Virus record (IMG/VR): IMGVR_UViG_3300010397_000056
Span: 1-46,819 of that record
DNA: 46,819 bases
Strand: one strand, 5' to 3'
DNA from: a virus
Part shown: positions 7,050-14,163 of the stretch, in pieces
Position numbering within the stretch: the first letter of the stretch is position 1
Layout: every line of letters begins with the position of its first letter
The notes under the pieces: generated by a model
What the model was told of the DNA's origin: nothing
The model's input: the letters and a program-made list of their open reading frames with translations, nothing else
Databases searched by the model: none
Made by a program: the position numbers and the translations under genes

Positions 7050-7303
7050 ACACAATCGAAGCTGCTAAAGAAACTCTTCAACTCGCCCACGCGTATGGAA
7101 TGCACAACTGCGACGTTGGCGAGGACTCTCTGCAATACGAGCATTTAGAAACTATGCTTTTGCAAATGCAAGGCGAGATGGACGAAGCAAAGCGCAATCG
7201 CTATCTCGGCTGGATACAATGCGCCGTGGTGGCTTTTGGAGTGAGCGAAGAAAATCGTCCGACTCTTGAGATGATGAAAGAGATTAATCGGAAATGGCTG
7301 TAG
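7046..7303 (+). CDS. Hypothetical acidic helical protein
   Basis: An 85-residue protein starting MNTIEAAKETLQLA. Helical throughout, with a central segment (YEHLETMLLQMQGEMDEAKRNRYLGWIQ) that I recall seeing in small phage proteins without known function. Coupled upstream by ATGA and overlapping the next frame by ten bases. Confidence 0.65.
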   Translation: MNTIEAAKETLQLAHAYGMHNCDVGEDSLQYEHLETMLLQMQGEMDEAKRNRYLGWIQCAVVAFGVSEENRPTLEMMKEINRKWL

Positions 7304-7446
7304 CGCTTCGCATTCTCGTTCTCTTGCAAGCCATTCGCGACGCTCGCGAAGCCGGCTTGCCGCCCCACATCCAATCGCTTCTCAACCAGATCGAATTCTA
7401 CATCGAAATCAACCACGAAGGAAAGAAGCATGGTAAAGAAAATTGA
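7294..7446 (+). CDS. Small hypothetical protein
   Basis: A 50-residue protein, MAVALRILVLLQAIRDAREA onward, overlapping the upstream gene by ten bases and the downstream gene by 17. The N-terminal helix is amphipathic rather than membrane-spanning. No separate ribosome site is obvious, so it depends on coupling. Confidence 0.5.
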   Translation: MAVALRILVLLQAIRDAREAGLPPHIQSLLNQIEFYIEINHEGKKHGKEN

Positions 7447-7678
7447 AAGCTGGCAGGCATCTGACGGCGTACTTTTCGCAGATGAAAAGCTTGCCATCCA
7501 GCACGAGTCATTCCACAGTGGCGTCGCGTCTGGCATCATGCAAGCAATTGTTCAGCTTGAAACTTGGGCCGAAATGGGCGCGGGCGGCAATCTGACGAAA
7601 GATGAAATCCAAATCAGCACACTCTGGAAAAACGCCCAAATGCTTCGTGAGCACTTCAAATTCCAAAACAAAATCTAG
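7430..7678 (+). CDS. Hypothetical protein
   Basis: An 82-residue protein beginning MVKKIESWQASDG, preceded by AAGGAAAG. Helical, with a glycine turn (AEMGAGGNLTKDE). No family recognised. The motif W-x-A-x-D-G-x-x-F near the N-terminus is shared with other small phage proteins I cannot name. Confidence 0.65.
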   Translation: MVKKIESWQASDGVLFADEKLAIQHESFHSGVASGIMQAIVQLETWAEMGAGGNLTKDEIQISTLWKNAQMLREHFKFQNKI

Positions 7679-7686
7679 GAGCAGAA

Positions 7687-8106
7687 ATGAAAAAATCCGA
7701 TGAACTCTTCAAAGCCGCTCTCGCCGCCAAAGCTGACGAGACGCAATTTGCCAAATCCCGAGTTGACCGCATGGCCGAGCATTCCACTCGCAATCGAGAC
7801 GCTTTGCGCCTCGCTCACTCACAGGCCCTTGCTTTTGTCGAGCAGAAACGCCAAGACCGTCTCAACGACTTGAACCGGCAGATTGACCTCGCAAACTCCG
7901 ACGCAAACGACCTCGTGCGCCAAATGAACGCCCTCTTCCAGCAAATGCTCGACCAAGAAGACACCCGACTTGCGGATTATTCGATGTTCAACGACGAGCT
8001 TGCAGGCTTTGTGGACAAGCGCAAACGCAATTCGGCAGAAGTGCCGAAGCTGCAAGTTGTGGAGGGAGCAGAAAGCGAGAAAACAGAGAAAACAGGAACA
8101 AATTGA
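7687..8106 (+). CDS. Hypothetical coiled-coil protein
   Basis: A 139-residue protein that is almost entirely charged helix from residue 5 to 115, consistent with a coiled coil, followed by an acidic Glu/Lys/Thr tail (EGAESEKTEKTGTN). AGGAG lies a few bases before the ATG. It could be a scaffold or inhibitor protein, but nothing in the sequence decides. Confidence 0.65.
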   Translation: MKKSDELFKAALAAKADETQFAKSRVDRMAEHSTRNRDALRLAHSQALAFVEQKRQDRLNDLNRQIDLANSDANDLVRQMNALFQQMLDQEDTRLADYSMFNDELAGFVDKRKRNSAEVPKLQVVEGAESEKTEKTGTN

Positions 8107-8108
8107 CA

Positions 8109-8300
8109 ATGCCCGGTAATGGGCCGGAAACGGCCCTAGGACGGCAAAACGCCAAATCGGCCACTATCTATGCCCCTTCGCCCAAATCGCCGCCCTTGCC
8201 TTTGCCTATCAATCCTATGCCAATCCTCATGCAATGCCGTGCCTTTTCCATGTGCCGTGCCTTTCCCTTTCACCCCACAAAAGGAGCTGCTTCAAAATGA
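8109..8300 (+). CDS. Doubtful 63-residue Pro-rich frame
   Basis: This frame fills the 190-base gap before the HIRAN gene and ends in an ATGA overlap with it, as real genes do here. Against it: no ribosome site, a Pro/Cys-rich low-complexity product and repeated TGCCGTGCCTTTCC-type words in the DNA. I list it only because the gap would otherwise be unexplained. Confidence 0.25.
   Translation: MPGNGPETALGRQNAKSATIYAPSPKSPPLPLPINPMPILMQCRAFSMCRAFPFHPTKGAASK
8121..8136. repeat. Short hairpin with GAAA tetraloop
   Basis: GGGCCG and CGGCCC flank GAAA, giving a six-pair stem closed by a GNRA-type loop. There is no T tract, so RNA processing or stability is more likely than termination. Confidence 0.4.
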
Positions 8301-8683
8301 CCTTCTTCACCGTGCCGCTTGTTGGAATGCATTTCCGCCCGCCAGCCAAGGCACTCCTGCAAGTCCTCCCAACGGACTTTCCTCTGCAAGCCGAGACTGA
8401 ACCCGACAACGAATATGACAAGCACGCCATCAAGCTCATGCTTAAAAGCGCGGATATTCCAAAAGACGCGCATGATGATCTGAATATGCTTGCCAGCGGC
8501 TTCGGCTTCCCCATCGAAGACATACTCGCGAAAGACGCTTGGCATCTGGGCTACGTCAAAGCCACGAGCGCAAGCCAGATCGCGCCCCTTATCAACGGCG
8601 GGAGTCACAAGTTCGCAAGCTCGAAACTCTCCTACGATGGCGAAGGCAAGCCACTCGTCACGATTGAAGTCGTGCCTGCGTAA
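8297..8683 (+). CDS. HIRAN domain protein
   Basis: A 128-residue protein beginning MTFFTVPLVGMHF, with AAAAGGAG upstream. The HIRAN signature is clear: an opening V-P-L-V-G-M-x-F strand, then E35-P-D-N-x-x-D41-x-x-A44-I, and later a G-Y-V segment (residues 92-96). HIRAN domains occur in HLTF-type helicases, where they bind DNA 3' ends, and also stand alone in bacteria and phages. Here it is a stand-alone copy with a long insert between the two halves. A role in recognising DNA ends during replication or repair is inference. A terminator follows. Confidence 0.8.
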   Translation: MTFFTVPLVGMHFRPPAKALLQVLPTDFPLQAETEPDNEYDKHAIKLMLKSADIPKDAHDDLNMLASGFGFPIEDILAKDAWHLGYVKATSASQIAPLINGGSHKFASSKLSYDGEGKPLVTIEVVPA

Positions 8684-8705
8684 CACGGCACGTAGCACGG
8701 AACTG

Positions 8706-8735
8706 GAGCCTGCCTCGCGGTGGGCTCTTTCTATT
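8706..8735 (+). terminator. Rho-independent terminator
   Basis: GAGCCTGCC (8706-8714) pairs with GGTGGGCTC (8719-8727) over nine positions, two of them G-T, around loop TCGC, and is followed by TTTCTATT. It ends the operon carrying the HIRAN gene. Confidence 0.7.
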
Positions 8736-8761
8736 AGACAGACTACGTTACAGGAGAATTC

Positions 8762-9067
8762 ATGTCCTTGCTCCACGAAATGCTTCAACAGCTCATCGCT
8801 AACCATATCAAAGAGCCAACTGCAAACACGCTCTACACACGCGATGCAATGAGCTTGGTCGTGCGTGCTTCCAACACAAACGAGATCAATGCGCTTCTCG
8901 GAGCATTCACGCTCGGCATTGCCGCCATGATCTACTCCCGCGAAGATGCAGAAGTCATCATCGAGAACGTACTCGCAAAGCTGAAAAGCGACGTTATTGA
9001 TTTCATGCTTTGGGAGAAAGCCTACTTGCAAGACGCTGCGCCGCGCCCCGACGACGCCATCAACTAG
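8762..9067 (+). CDS. Hypothetical protein
   Basis: A 101-residue protein starting MSLLHEMLQQLIA, first gene after the terminator, with AGGAG nine bases upstream. Mostly helical, with a small hydrophobic stretch (GAFTLGIAAMIY) too short and flanked too evenly to be a sure membrane helix. Function unknown. Confidence 0.65.
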   Translation: MSLLHEMLQQLIANHIKEPTANTLYTRDAMSLVVRASNTNEINALLGAFTLGIAAMIYSREDAEVIIENVLAKLKSDVIDFMLWEKAYLQDAAPRPDDAIN

Positions 9068-9078
9068 GAGCCCCATTC

Positions 9079-9285
9079 ATGCAACTCGACCTAACAGATT
9101 TTGAACTGGAAATGGCTTGCCAAGCTGTCAAAGACTACGTGGATGAGCTACGCACGTATTATAACTGGGTTAACGACCGTCCAGCTTTGCCGCTTGCCGA
9201 GCAAGCTCTCAAACAAATCAAAGCTGAAGAATACAGATATTCAGAGTTTCTTTACAAGCTTTTCAAACTCAGAAACGGAGCTTAA
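9079..9285 (+). CDS. Hypothetical protein
   Basis: A 68-residue protein, MQLDLTDFELEMACQAV onward, preceded by AGGAG. All-helical and acidic. It abuts the next gene with no gap (stop followed directly by ATG). Confidence 0.6.
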   Translation: MQLDLTDFELEMACQAVKDYVDELRTYYNWVNDRPALPLAEQALKQIKAEEYRYSEFLYKLFKLRNGA

Positions 9286-9627
9286 ATGCCATACGCATTG
9301 CGCCACAAGCCAACTGGCAACACATTCCCCAACATTGCCAAAAACGGCCAAACATTCATCGAGTTTGTCCCGCTGGATAAAAAGCCTCCTAGACTCTGGC
9401 AGGAGCGCAAAGACGCCCAGTGCTTTCTGACAATTTGGTGCAACGGGCCGCTTGCTCGCACGTTTGAAGCAGACAACAGCGGGCCGATAACACCTGACAA
9501 CTTAATAGTTCGTGAAGCAAAATTTACTGGCTACAAAGGCGATCCAACACTCGCCCCAACTCCTCGCATCAAACACGAATACGAAGTCGTCTATGTGCAC
9601 ATTTCCTTCTCGGAGCCCTCAACATGA
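9286..9627 (+). CDS. Hypothetical protein
   Basis: A 113-residue protein starting directly after the upstream stop. Beta-rich with many aromatic residues; the pattern PRLW-x-x-x-x-D-A-x-x-x-L-T-x-W resembles small phage proteins I have seen without function. ATGA overlap with the next gene. Confidence 0.6.
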   Translation: MPYALRHKPTGNTFPNIAKNGQTFIEFVPLDKKPPRLWQERKDAQCFLTIWCNGPLARTFEADNSGPITPDNLIVREAKFTGYKGDPTLAPTPRIKHEYEVVYVHISFSEPST

Positions 9628-10082
9628 CCGAGTTCACTCGCGAAATCATCCAAGAAGGCGCATGGCACTTCACCAATCCAATCAGCCTCCATCCCGCCGA
9701 AATCCACTACCGGCTCTGCGGCCCAAAAGGTGCTATCAGCCTCTTAGTCAACACAAACTGGTATTTGCCTCTATCTGTAGACCACTTGACACAGTTCCAA
9801 GATTTCGTCAAATACAACTGTGGCCTAGATCCAATCGCTATCTGCTGGCATTCGCCAGTCCAAATGGCAGACTGGCAATCTGAGCAGCAATGTGACATTC
9901 TTCCGGGCGGCAAATGCTTCGGCGAATGCTCGTTCTCTGGCGCAGATGCGTGGGGCCTTGGCCTCATCGCTGGCGGCACGAAATGGCTTTGGCCGAAGCT
10001 TGAAGACTACTACCGCCACATATTCGAGTCAGGTCCGGCTCCCGACTTGACTCCCCAATTCATCGAAAGGACAAAATCATGA
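9624..10082 (+). CDS. Hypothetical protein
   Basis: A 152-residue protein beginning MTEFTREIIQEGAWHF. Five cysteines are spread along it (NCGLDP, AICWH, QCDILPGGKCFGECSF); the cluster around residues 93-104 could bind metal or form a structural turn but matches no named zinc fold. The C-terminal WPKLEDYYRHIF segment is a likely helix. It precedes the helicase with an ATGA overlap and may be co-expressed with it. Confidence 0.65.
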   Translation: MTEFTREIIQEGAWHFTNPISLHPAEIHYRLCGPKGAISLLVNTNWYLPLSVDHLTQFQDFVKYNCGLDPIAICWHSPVQMADWQSEQQCDILPGGKCFGECSFSGADAWGLGLIAGGTKWLWPKLEDYYRHIFESGPAPDLTPQFIERTKS

Positions 10083-11626
10083 AACCAACACTCGAACAAG
10101 AAGCCATCCTCAAGGCCGTGCGCGAAACCAAGAGTTCGCTTATGATCAACGCCGGAGCAGGCTGCGGCAAAACCACGACTCTCGAAATGATCGCTCGCGC
10201 CATTCCGCCCGAACAACCTGCTCTTGCAGTCGCATTCAATGTCTCGACCAAGAAAAACATGGAGAAGCGTTTTCCCGACAACTTCCGAGTCAAGACCCTC
10301 AACGGCCTCGGCCACAGCGCATGGGGCAAGGCCATTGGCAAGCGCCTTGGCGTCGAGGAAAACAAACTCGGCGCAATTGTCAAGAACGTTTTCAAAGACG
10401 CGCAGTTCAGCGGCACGGCCGAGCAGTTTGCAGGCGTGTGCAAGCTTGTGTCGAGCGCCATGCACGCAGGCTTGATCCCGCAACGCTACGCCAAGAACTA
10501 CAAAGGACTCGTCGAAGACCGCGAAGAAGTCTGGCAGGACATTGCTGATGAGCATTTCATCGACGTTGGCTCGTCGCTCATCGGCTTTGCGCGTGAAACC
10601 CTGACAATAAGTATTCAGCAGGCGTTTGCTGGAACTATCAACTACGACGACCAGATTTATATGTCGGCACTTTTCGGCGGAGTGTTTCCGCGCTTCCCAC
10701 TTGTCCTTGTGGACGAGGCGCAAGACCTCTCGCCTCTGAACCACATCCAAGTTCGGCGCTGCGCCGCAGATCGACTCATGGTCGTTGGCGACCAAAAGCA
10801 GTCAATCTATGCATTTCGCGGAGCCGATCACGAGTCGATCGAGAAACTCCGTTCTTTGCGTTCTGACTGGATCGACCTGCCGCTCATGCTGACATTTCGC
10901 TGTCCGAAAGTCATCGTCGAGCGTCAGCAAGAGCATGTGCCGGGCTTCCGCGCGCACGAGTCGAACGCAGAAGGTCTGTACAAGAATTTGCTTGTGACCG
11001 AGAAAAAAGACTGGTCGTGGGAAACAATCCAAGAACTCAAGCACCGTCCCGATGCGGAAGTCGCCATCTTGTGCCGCAACAACGCGCCGCTCTTGAGCAC
11101 GGCATTCCGCCTCATCAAGCAGAGAGTTGGCTGTCACATGCTTGGCCGAGACATTGGTAAGAACTTGATCGCGCTTTCTCGCAAAATCATGCCGCTGGAC
11201 GACATTCCCGCTGAGGATTGCTTCCGCCTTATCAACGAGTGGCGTAAGAAAGAAATCTCTCTCGCAGTCGCCAACGAGAAAGAACACAAGATCAGCGGCA
11301 TTACAGATCGCGCCGACTGCCTTGTTGCGGTGATCGAAAGCGGAGAAGTCGAAACGGCCGGAAAGTTGCGGCAAGCACTTGACGATCTCTTCGCACGGAC
11401 TCATGGTCAAGTCACTCTTTCGACTGGCCATCGCGCTAAGGGACTCGAATGGGACATCATCATCCATATCGACCCTTGGTTTATTCCAAGCAAGCAGGCA
11501 CAACGCGCTGCTTCGCAAGGCAATAGTGCACAACTGAAGCAAGAGTTGAATCTCAAGTATGTGATCGAGACTCGCTCGAAGCATACACTCATTCTTGCAA
11601 ACTCTGAGGACTTTGCAAATGTCTAA
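10079..11626 (+). CDS. UvrD/Rep-type superfamily 1 DNA helicase
   Basis: A 515-residue ATP-dependent DNA helicase. Visible motifs: Q-motif region EQEAIL near residue 6; Walker A A-G-A-G-C-G-K-T-T with K31; motif II V-D-E-A-Q-D (D212-Q215); motif III G-D-Q-K-Q-S-I-Y-A-F-R-G from G237; motif V-like S-T-G-H-R-A-K-G-L-E-W from S448; and a likely motif VI arginine in YVIETRSKHTL near the C-terminus. It is shorter than UvrD (about 720) because the 1B and 2B subdomains are reduced, as in many phage helicases. It lies in the early array rather than in the replication module 6 kb away, so a role in recombination, repair or takeover is as likely as fork unwinding. Confidence 0.92.
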   Translation: MKPTLEQEAILKAVRETKSSLMINAGAGCGKTTTLEMIARAIPPEQPALAVAFNVSTKKNMEKRFPDNFRVKTLNGLGHSAWGKAIGKRLGVEENKLGAIVKNVFKDAQFSGTAEQFAGVCKLVSSAMHAGLIPQRYAKNYKGLVEDREEVWQDIADEHFIDVGSSLIGFARETLTISIQQAFAGTINYDDQIYMSALFGGVFPRFPLVLVDEAQDLSPLNHIQVRRCAADRLMVVGDQKQSIYAFRGADHESIEKLRSLRSDWIDLPLMLTFRCPKVIVERQQEHVPGFRAHESNAEGLYKNLLVTEKKDWSWETIQELKHRPDAEVAILCRNNAPLLSTAFRLIKQRVGCHMLGRDIGKNLIALSRKIMPLDDIPAEDCFRLINEWRKKEISLAVANEKEHKISGITDRADCLVAVIESGEVETAGKLRQALDDLFARTHGQVTLSTGHRAKGLEWDIIIHIDPWFIPSKQAQRAASQGNSAQLKQELNLKYVIETRSKHTLILANSEDFANV

Positions 11627-11843
11627 GTGGCCCAAAGCCAAACTACAAGAAATCGTGACTCGTGCAAAAGGCGCGCGTTATACTGACGTGGAGTGCATCA
11701 GTGAGGAAGCCGCCCGACGGCTACGCTTCGCACTTTACAAATTCATGGCAGACAAGCCAGAGTATAGAATAACGGTCGCAGAGCGTGTTGTTAGGCTGAC
11801 TCCAATCGTTAATCAAATTAAGGAGATTAGGAATGTCCATTGA
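11619..11843 (+). CDS. Hypothetical basic protein
   Basis: A 74-residue basic helical protein, MSKWPKAKLQEIVTRAKG onward, starting eight bases inside the helicase gene. ATG at 11619 is chosen over 11595 because it gives the shorter overlap. The charge pattern could suit DNA binding, but no motif is present. Confidence 0.6.
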   Translation: MSKWPKAKLQEIVTRAKGARYTDVECISEEAARRLRFALYKFMADKPEYRITVAERVVRLTPIVNQIKEIRNVH

Positions 11844-12003
11844 GCCAAAAACCTGCCCTATTTGCTGCGGTTGGGGCTATCGCGGCATGGATAGATGCAA
11901 TTGGTGCGACACAACTGGCTCAGTTTTTGAAATCAACGGCAAGCGCTTTCCAAACACAGAGGAAGGCTACAATGCCGCCACACGCGAAGGAGAAGCAAAA
12001 TGA
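11833..12003 (+). CDS. Small zinc-ribbon protein
   Basis: A 56-residue protein in a different frame from the longer open frame at 11840. It has CPICCGWGYRGMDRCNWCDTTG: two C-x-x-C pairs (C8/C11 and C22/C25) with the C-x-x-C-x-G-x-G flavour of the DnaJ-type zinc ribbon. GGAG lies before the ATG and it is joined downstream by an ATGA-type overlap. Zinc binding is well supported; function unknown. Confidence 0.65.
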   Translation: MSIEPKTCPICCGWGYRGMDRCNWCDTTGSVFEINGKRFPNTEEGYNAATREGEAK

Positions 12004-12626
12004 CAAAAGGCTGGCGCACCATGAATGCGATAGAAGCGCTGCGAGAATTGATCCACACGGTGGACTGCCACATAGCAAACCAAGTTGTCGGCAGGCCTAA
12101 CCTCTTGCAAAAGGCTGTCAACAAGGCCCGCGAAGCTCTCTCCGCCCCACCCTCAGAAGGCTGCGGTGAAATCACCGTGCGGGACGGCCAATGGCGGCAA
12201 ACGAAAATCACCTGCGTTCAATTTGCCGAATGGATTGCGGATCAAGCGATCAATGATCGAAGCGGTCTCATTCAGCGTGTAGCCGAGGCGCTCGTTGCTG
12301 ACCGCGCGGTGACGAGACAACGTGCGCTTGCCCATGCTGCCACCACACCTACAGGCTGGAAGCTGGTCCCGATTGAGATGGTAGATGAAATGCGGAAGGC
12401 TTGGTTTGCCGAATTGGAACGCTGGGGCACTAGGCGTAATAAGGGCGAAAAACTTCCATATGAAGTATATCGGCACTCAAGTGATGAAGTTGTGAGCCCC
12501 GTGGTAATGGAACGTTTTGCGGTCGAGGACGACGCTGAGCGATGCCAATTTCGCCTAGAGACCGCTGCGGCCTACCGCGCCATGCTCGCCGCCGCTCCCG
12601 CCCCGACAGAAGGAGAGCGCGGATGA
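12000..12626 (+). CDS. Hypothetical phage protein, cassette region
   Basis: A 208-residue protein. The middle contains T-P-T-G-W-K-L-V-P-I-E and the C-terminus A-A-A-Y-R-A-M-L-A-A-A-P-A-P followed by GERG; I recall this combination in many phage and prophage proteins of Alphaproteobacteria, always without a function. Wording and codon choice (more GCG, GAG, GTG) differ from the genes before 11.8 kb, suggesting recent acquisition. Its end and the next start share a 16-base sequence repeated at the next junction. Confidence 0.65.
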   Translation: MTKGWRTMNAIEALRELIHTVDCHIANQVVGRPNLLQKAVNKAREALSAPPSEGCGEITVRDGQWRQTKITCVQFAEWIADQAINDRSGLIQRVAEALVADRAVTRQRALAHAATTPTGWKLVPIEMVDEMRKAWFAELERWGTRRNKGEKLPYEVYRHSSDEVVSPVVMERFAVEDDAERCQFRLETAAAYRAMLAAAPAPTEGERG

Positions 12627-12627
12627 G
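12612..12627 (+). repeat. Junction repeat, copy 1
   Basis: The 16 bases GGAGAGCGCGGATGAG occur here and again at 12803-12818. In both copies they hold the end of one gene (encoding GERG and the stop), a purine-rich ribosome site and the ATG of the next gene. Confidence 0.8.
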
Positions 12628-12817
12628 TGAGATCGAAAGAGCGGCATACATCATCGCGCAAGCTGCCTGCGCTCAGATCGAGGCTATGGCAATGCAAGCG
12701 CATAACGAGCAAGACATTCGTGTCGGTCGTCAGCCGTTATATCACTTCGGTGACTTTATGGAGTTGCAGAATAAATACGGTATCCATCACAATGCGGTTT
12801 TGGGAGAGCGCGGATGA
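12623..12817 (+). CDS. Small hypothetical protein
   Basis: A 64-residue helical protein starting MSEIERAAYIIAQAAC, flanked on both sides by the 16-base junction repeat and ending, like its upstream neighbour, in GERG. An upstream in-frame ATG at 12542 is rejected because it lies within the preceding gene. No family recognised. Confidence 0.6.
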   Translation: MSEIERAAYIIAQAACAQIEAMAMQAHNEQDIRVGRQPLYHFGDFMELQNKYGIHHNAVLGERG

Positions 12818-12818
12818 G
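12803..12818 (+). repeat. Junction repeat, copy 2
   Basis: Exact second copy of the 16-base GGAGAGCGCGGATGAG sequence at 12612-12627, again spanning stop, ribosome site and start of adjoining genes. Confidence 0.8.
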
Positions 12819-12928
12819 CGAAGAACATGATTTACAGAAATTCAGCCTAAAAGGGGTTCGCTCCTGTCTTCTGGATTTGGCTCGCTCTCTTCGTGCTGGT
12901 CTGCGGCGGCATCAAACATAGGCACTGA
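12814..12928 (+). pseudogene. Frameshifted small membrane protein
   Basis: As written, the frame from ATG 12814 gives 35 residues and stops at 12921. At the run AAAAGGGG near codon 14, removing one base would join MSEEHDLQKFSLKG to FAPVFWIWLALFVLVCGGI and KHRH, stopping at 12928: a typical one-helix membrane protein with basic ends. The hydrophobic frame has no start of its own. Either a sequencing error, a real mutation or a +1 translational shift explains this. It begins at the second junction repeat. Confidence 0.5.
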
Positions 12929-12943
12929 ATTTGGATGGTGGTG

Positions 12944-13666
12944 ATGAGCGAGGAATTGAGAGCATGTCCGTTTTGCGGCGGCCGGGCCGAACTTAAGGAA
13001 GGCATTCACACGCAATATGTGATGTGTCTTTCCTGTGAAGTAATGGGACCAAACTTGAGGAGCAAGAGCGAGCTTGTCGAAGCATGGAACCGCCGCGCGT
13101 CCCTCGCCCGCCCCTCATCTGCGGGGGAGAAGAAAGAAATGAAAATGACCCCTGACCAAATCAAACATATGGTTGACCAGTTCCTCGCGTGGCGGTTGCC
13201 AGATAACTTCGCGCCCGATGGTGGTGTAAGTTTCAAGGCCGTCTATAACGAGGGCACTTCATTCCAAGGGAAGCATGAGCCATCGGGCACGAATTTACTC
13301 GACGCCCAACAGGCTGAAACGATGGTGCGACATATGCTTGAGGGAATGCCATTTGCGGGGGAGAAGCTCGGCACAGAGGATATTGTGGAGAGGTTGCGGG
13401 CGCCTTCAAAGGTTTACAATCGAGGCCCCGACTACGAGCCGCTCATTGTCGAGCCCGGAGAACTCCGCTTGGCCGCCGCCGCCCACATCGAGGAACTGGA
13501 GAAGGCGCTGGCGAACGAGCACAGTGTGAAAGAGGCTCTTAACGAGGAACTGAAACGCCGGAATGCCCGTATTGAGGAACTGGCGAAGGACATCCGCGAT
13601 CTGGAGAACAAGCTCGCACTTGCAAAGCCGGGCCGGCTGGTTCCCCCACACGGATCAGGGCCATGA
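12944..13666 (+). CDS. Lar-like zinc ribbon fused to two further phage modules
   Basis: A 240-residue protein with three parts. Residues 6-52 match the Lar restriction-alleviation family: L-R-A-C-P-F-C-G-G (C8, C11), C-x-x-C (C28, C31) and E-A-W-N-R-R. Lar of Rac prophage modulates type I restriction. Residues 67-135 (M-T-P-D-Q-I-K-H-M-V-D through M-V-R-H-M-L-E-G) are a module I know as a separate phage protein of unknown function. Residues 143-225 (T-E-D-I-V-E-R-L-R, then A-A-A-H-I-E-E-L-E and a coiled coil) resemble a third separate protein. Twelve-base repeats mark both joins. Start: ATG 12944 or 12935. An anti-restriction role is inferred from the first domain only. Confidence 0.7.
   Translation: MSEELRACPFCGGRAELKEGIHTQYVMCLSCEVMGPNLRSKSELVEAWNRRASLARPSSAGEKKEMKMTPDQIKHMVDQFLAWRLPDNFAPDGGVSFKAVYNEGTSFQGKHEPSGTNLLDAQQAETMVRHMLEGMPFAGEKLGTEDIVERLRAPSKVYNRGPDYEPLIVEPGELRLAAAAHIEELEKALANEHSVKEALNEELKRRNARIEELAKDIRDLENKLALAKPGRLVPPHGSGP
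13121..13132 (+). repeat. Intragenic junction repeat, copy 1
   Basis: GCGGGGGAGAAG, encoding A-G-E-K, sits at the join between the Lar-like domain and the second module. The same 12 bases recur at 13355-13366. Confidence 0.7.
13355..13366 (+). repeat. Intragenic junction repeat, copy 2
   Basis: Second GCGGGGGAGAAG copy, at the join between the second and third modules of the fusion protein, again read as A-G-E-K. Confidence 0.7.
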
Positions 13667-13717
13667 GCTGCCCGCACCCTCAAATCTCCCTAAACTTAAA
13701 AAGGAAAACCTTACCCC

Positions 13718-13957
13718 ATGCGTAAAGCTCGCACATACAAACACTACCACTTCTCCGAAAAAGATCCGATCATCTCCACACTCTATCGCTTGGTCGGCAA
13801 TCGCACCTACAGAGAAGTCGAAGCCTTGTCTGGCGTCTCCAGTATCACGCTCTGGCACTGGTTTCGTGGCCGCACCAAGCGCCCGCAGTTCGCAACCGTA
13901 ATGGCCGTCTGCAAGGCGCTCGACGTGAACATCAAACTCGTGAGGAAGAAGAAATGA
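13718..13957 (+). CDS. Helix-turn-helix DNA-binding protein
   Basis: A 79-residue basic protein with a Cro/XRE-like helix-turn-helix at residues 30-55: T-Y-R-E-V-E-A-L-S-G-V, turn, S-S-I-T-L-W-H-W-F-R-G, then a supporting helix (TVMAVCKALDVNI). It is preceded by AAAAAGGA and coupled to the next gene by ATGA. A phage transcription regulator is the natural reading; its target is unknown. It could act on the TATAAT-containing inverted repeats at 1348 or 16556, but that is speculation. Confidence 0.8.
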   Translation: MRKARTYKHYHFSEKDPIISTLYRLVGNRTYREVEALSGVSSITLWHWFRGRTKRPQFATVMAVCKALDVNIKLVRKKK

Positions 13958-14163
13958 CAAATATTGTCGAAATGCCAACTCTTTGTTTCAAATACAAAAA
14001 CCATCGAGATGCAGTTGAATGGCGCCGCATCGAAGTACCAGTGTTTTTCTACGGAAACACTCCTTGGCACCCAGACGTGCAATGGATGCTTCGTGGCTAC
14101 GACCTAGACCGTAATAGCTTTCGAGACTTCGCTGTCAAGAACATTCTCGAGTTCAAGTCATGA
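13954..14163 (+). CDS. Conserved small phage protein, YKNH...WHPDVQW type
   Basis: A 69-residue beta-rich protein. The string F-K-Y-K-N-H-R, then R-R-I-E-V-P-V-F-F-Y-G, W-H-P-D-V-Q-W-M-L and D-L-D-R-N-S-F-R-D-F-A matches a small protein family frequent in proteobacterial phages and prophages, whose strand pattern recalls a WYL-type ligand domain. Function is not established. It is coupled to the HTH gene, which may point to regulation. Confidence 0.65.
   Translation: MTNIVEMPTLCFKYKNHRDAVEWRRIEVPVFFYGNTPWHPDVQWMLRGYDLDRNSFRDFAVKNILEFKS

Noticed and set aside
8270-9076. Long open frame on the - strand (268 residues)
   Set aside because: It is antisense to the HIRAN gene and its neighbour, which have ribosome sites, motifs and coupling; all other genes here are on the + strand.
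10010-11641. Two - strand frames of 261 and 279 residues
   Set aside because: They mirror the UvrD-type helicase, whose motifs are complete on the + strand.
11840-12100. 86-residue frame overlapping the small zinc-ribbon gene
   Set aside because: The alternative frame at 11833 has two C-x-x-C pairs, a better ribosome site and a coupled end, so the longer frame is its shadow.
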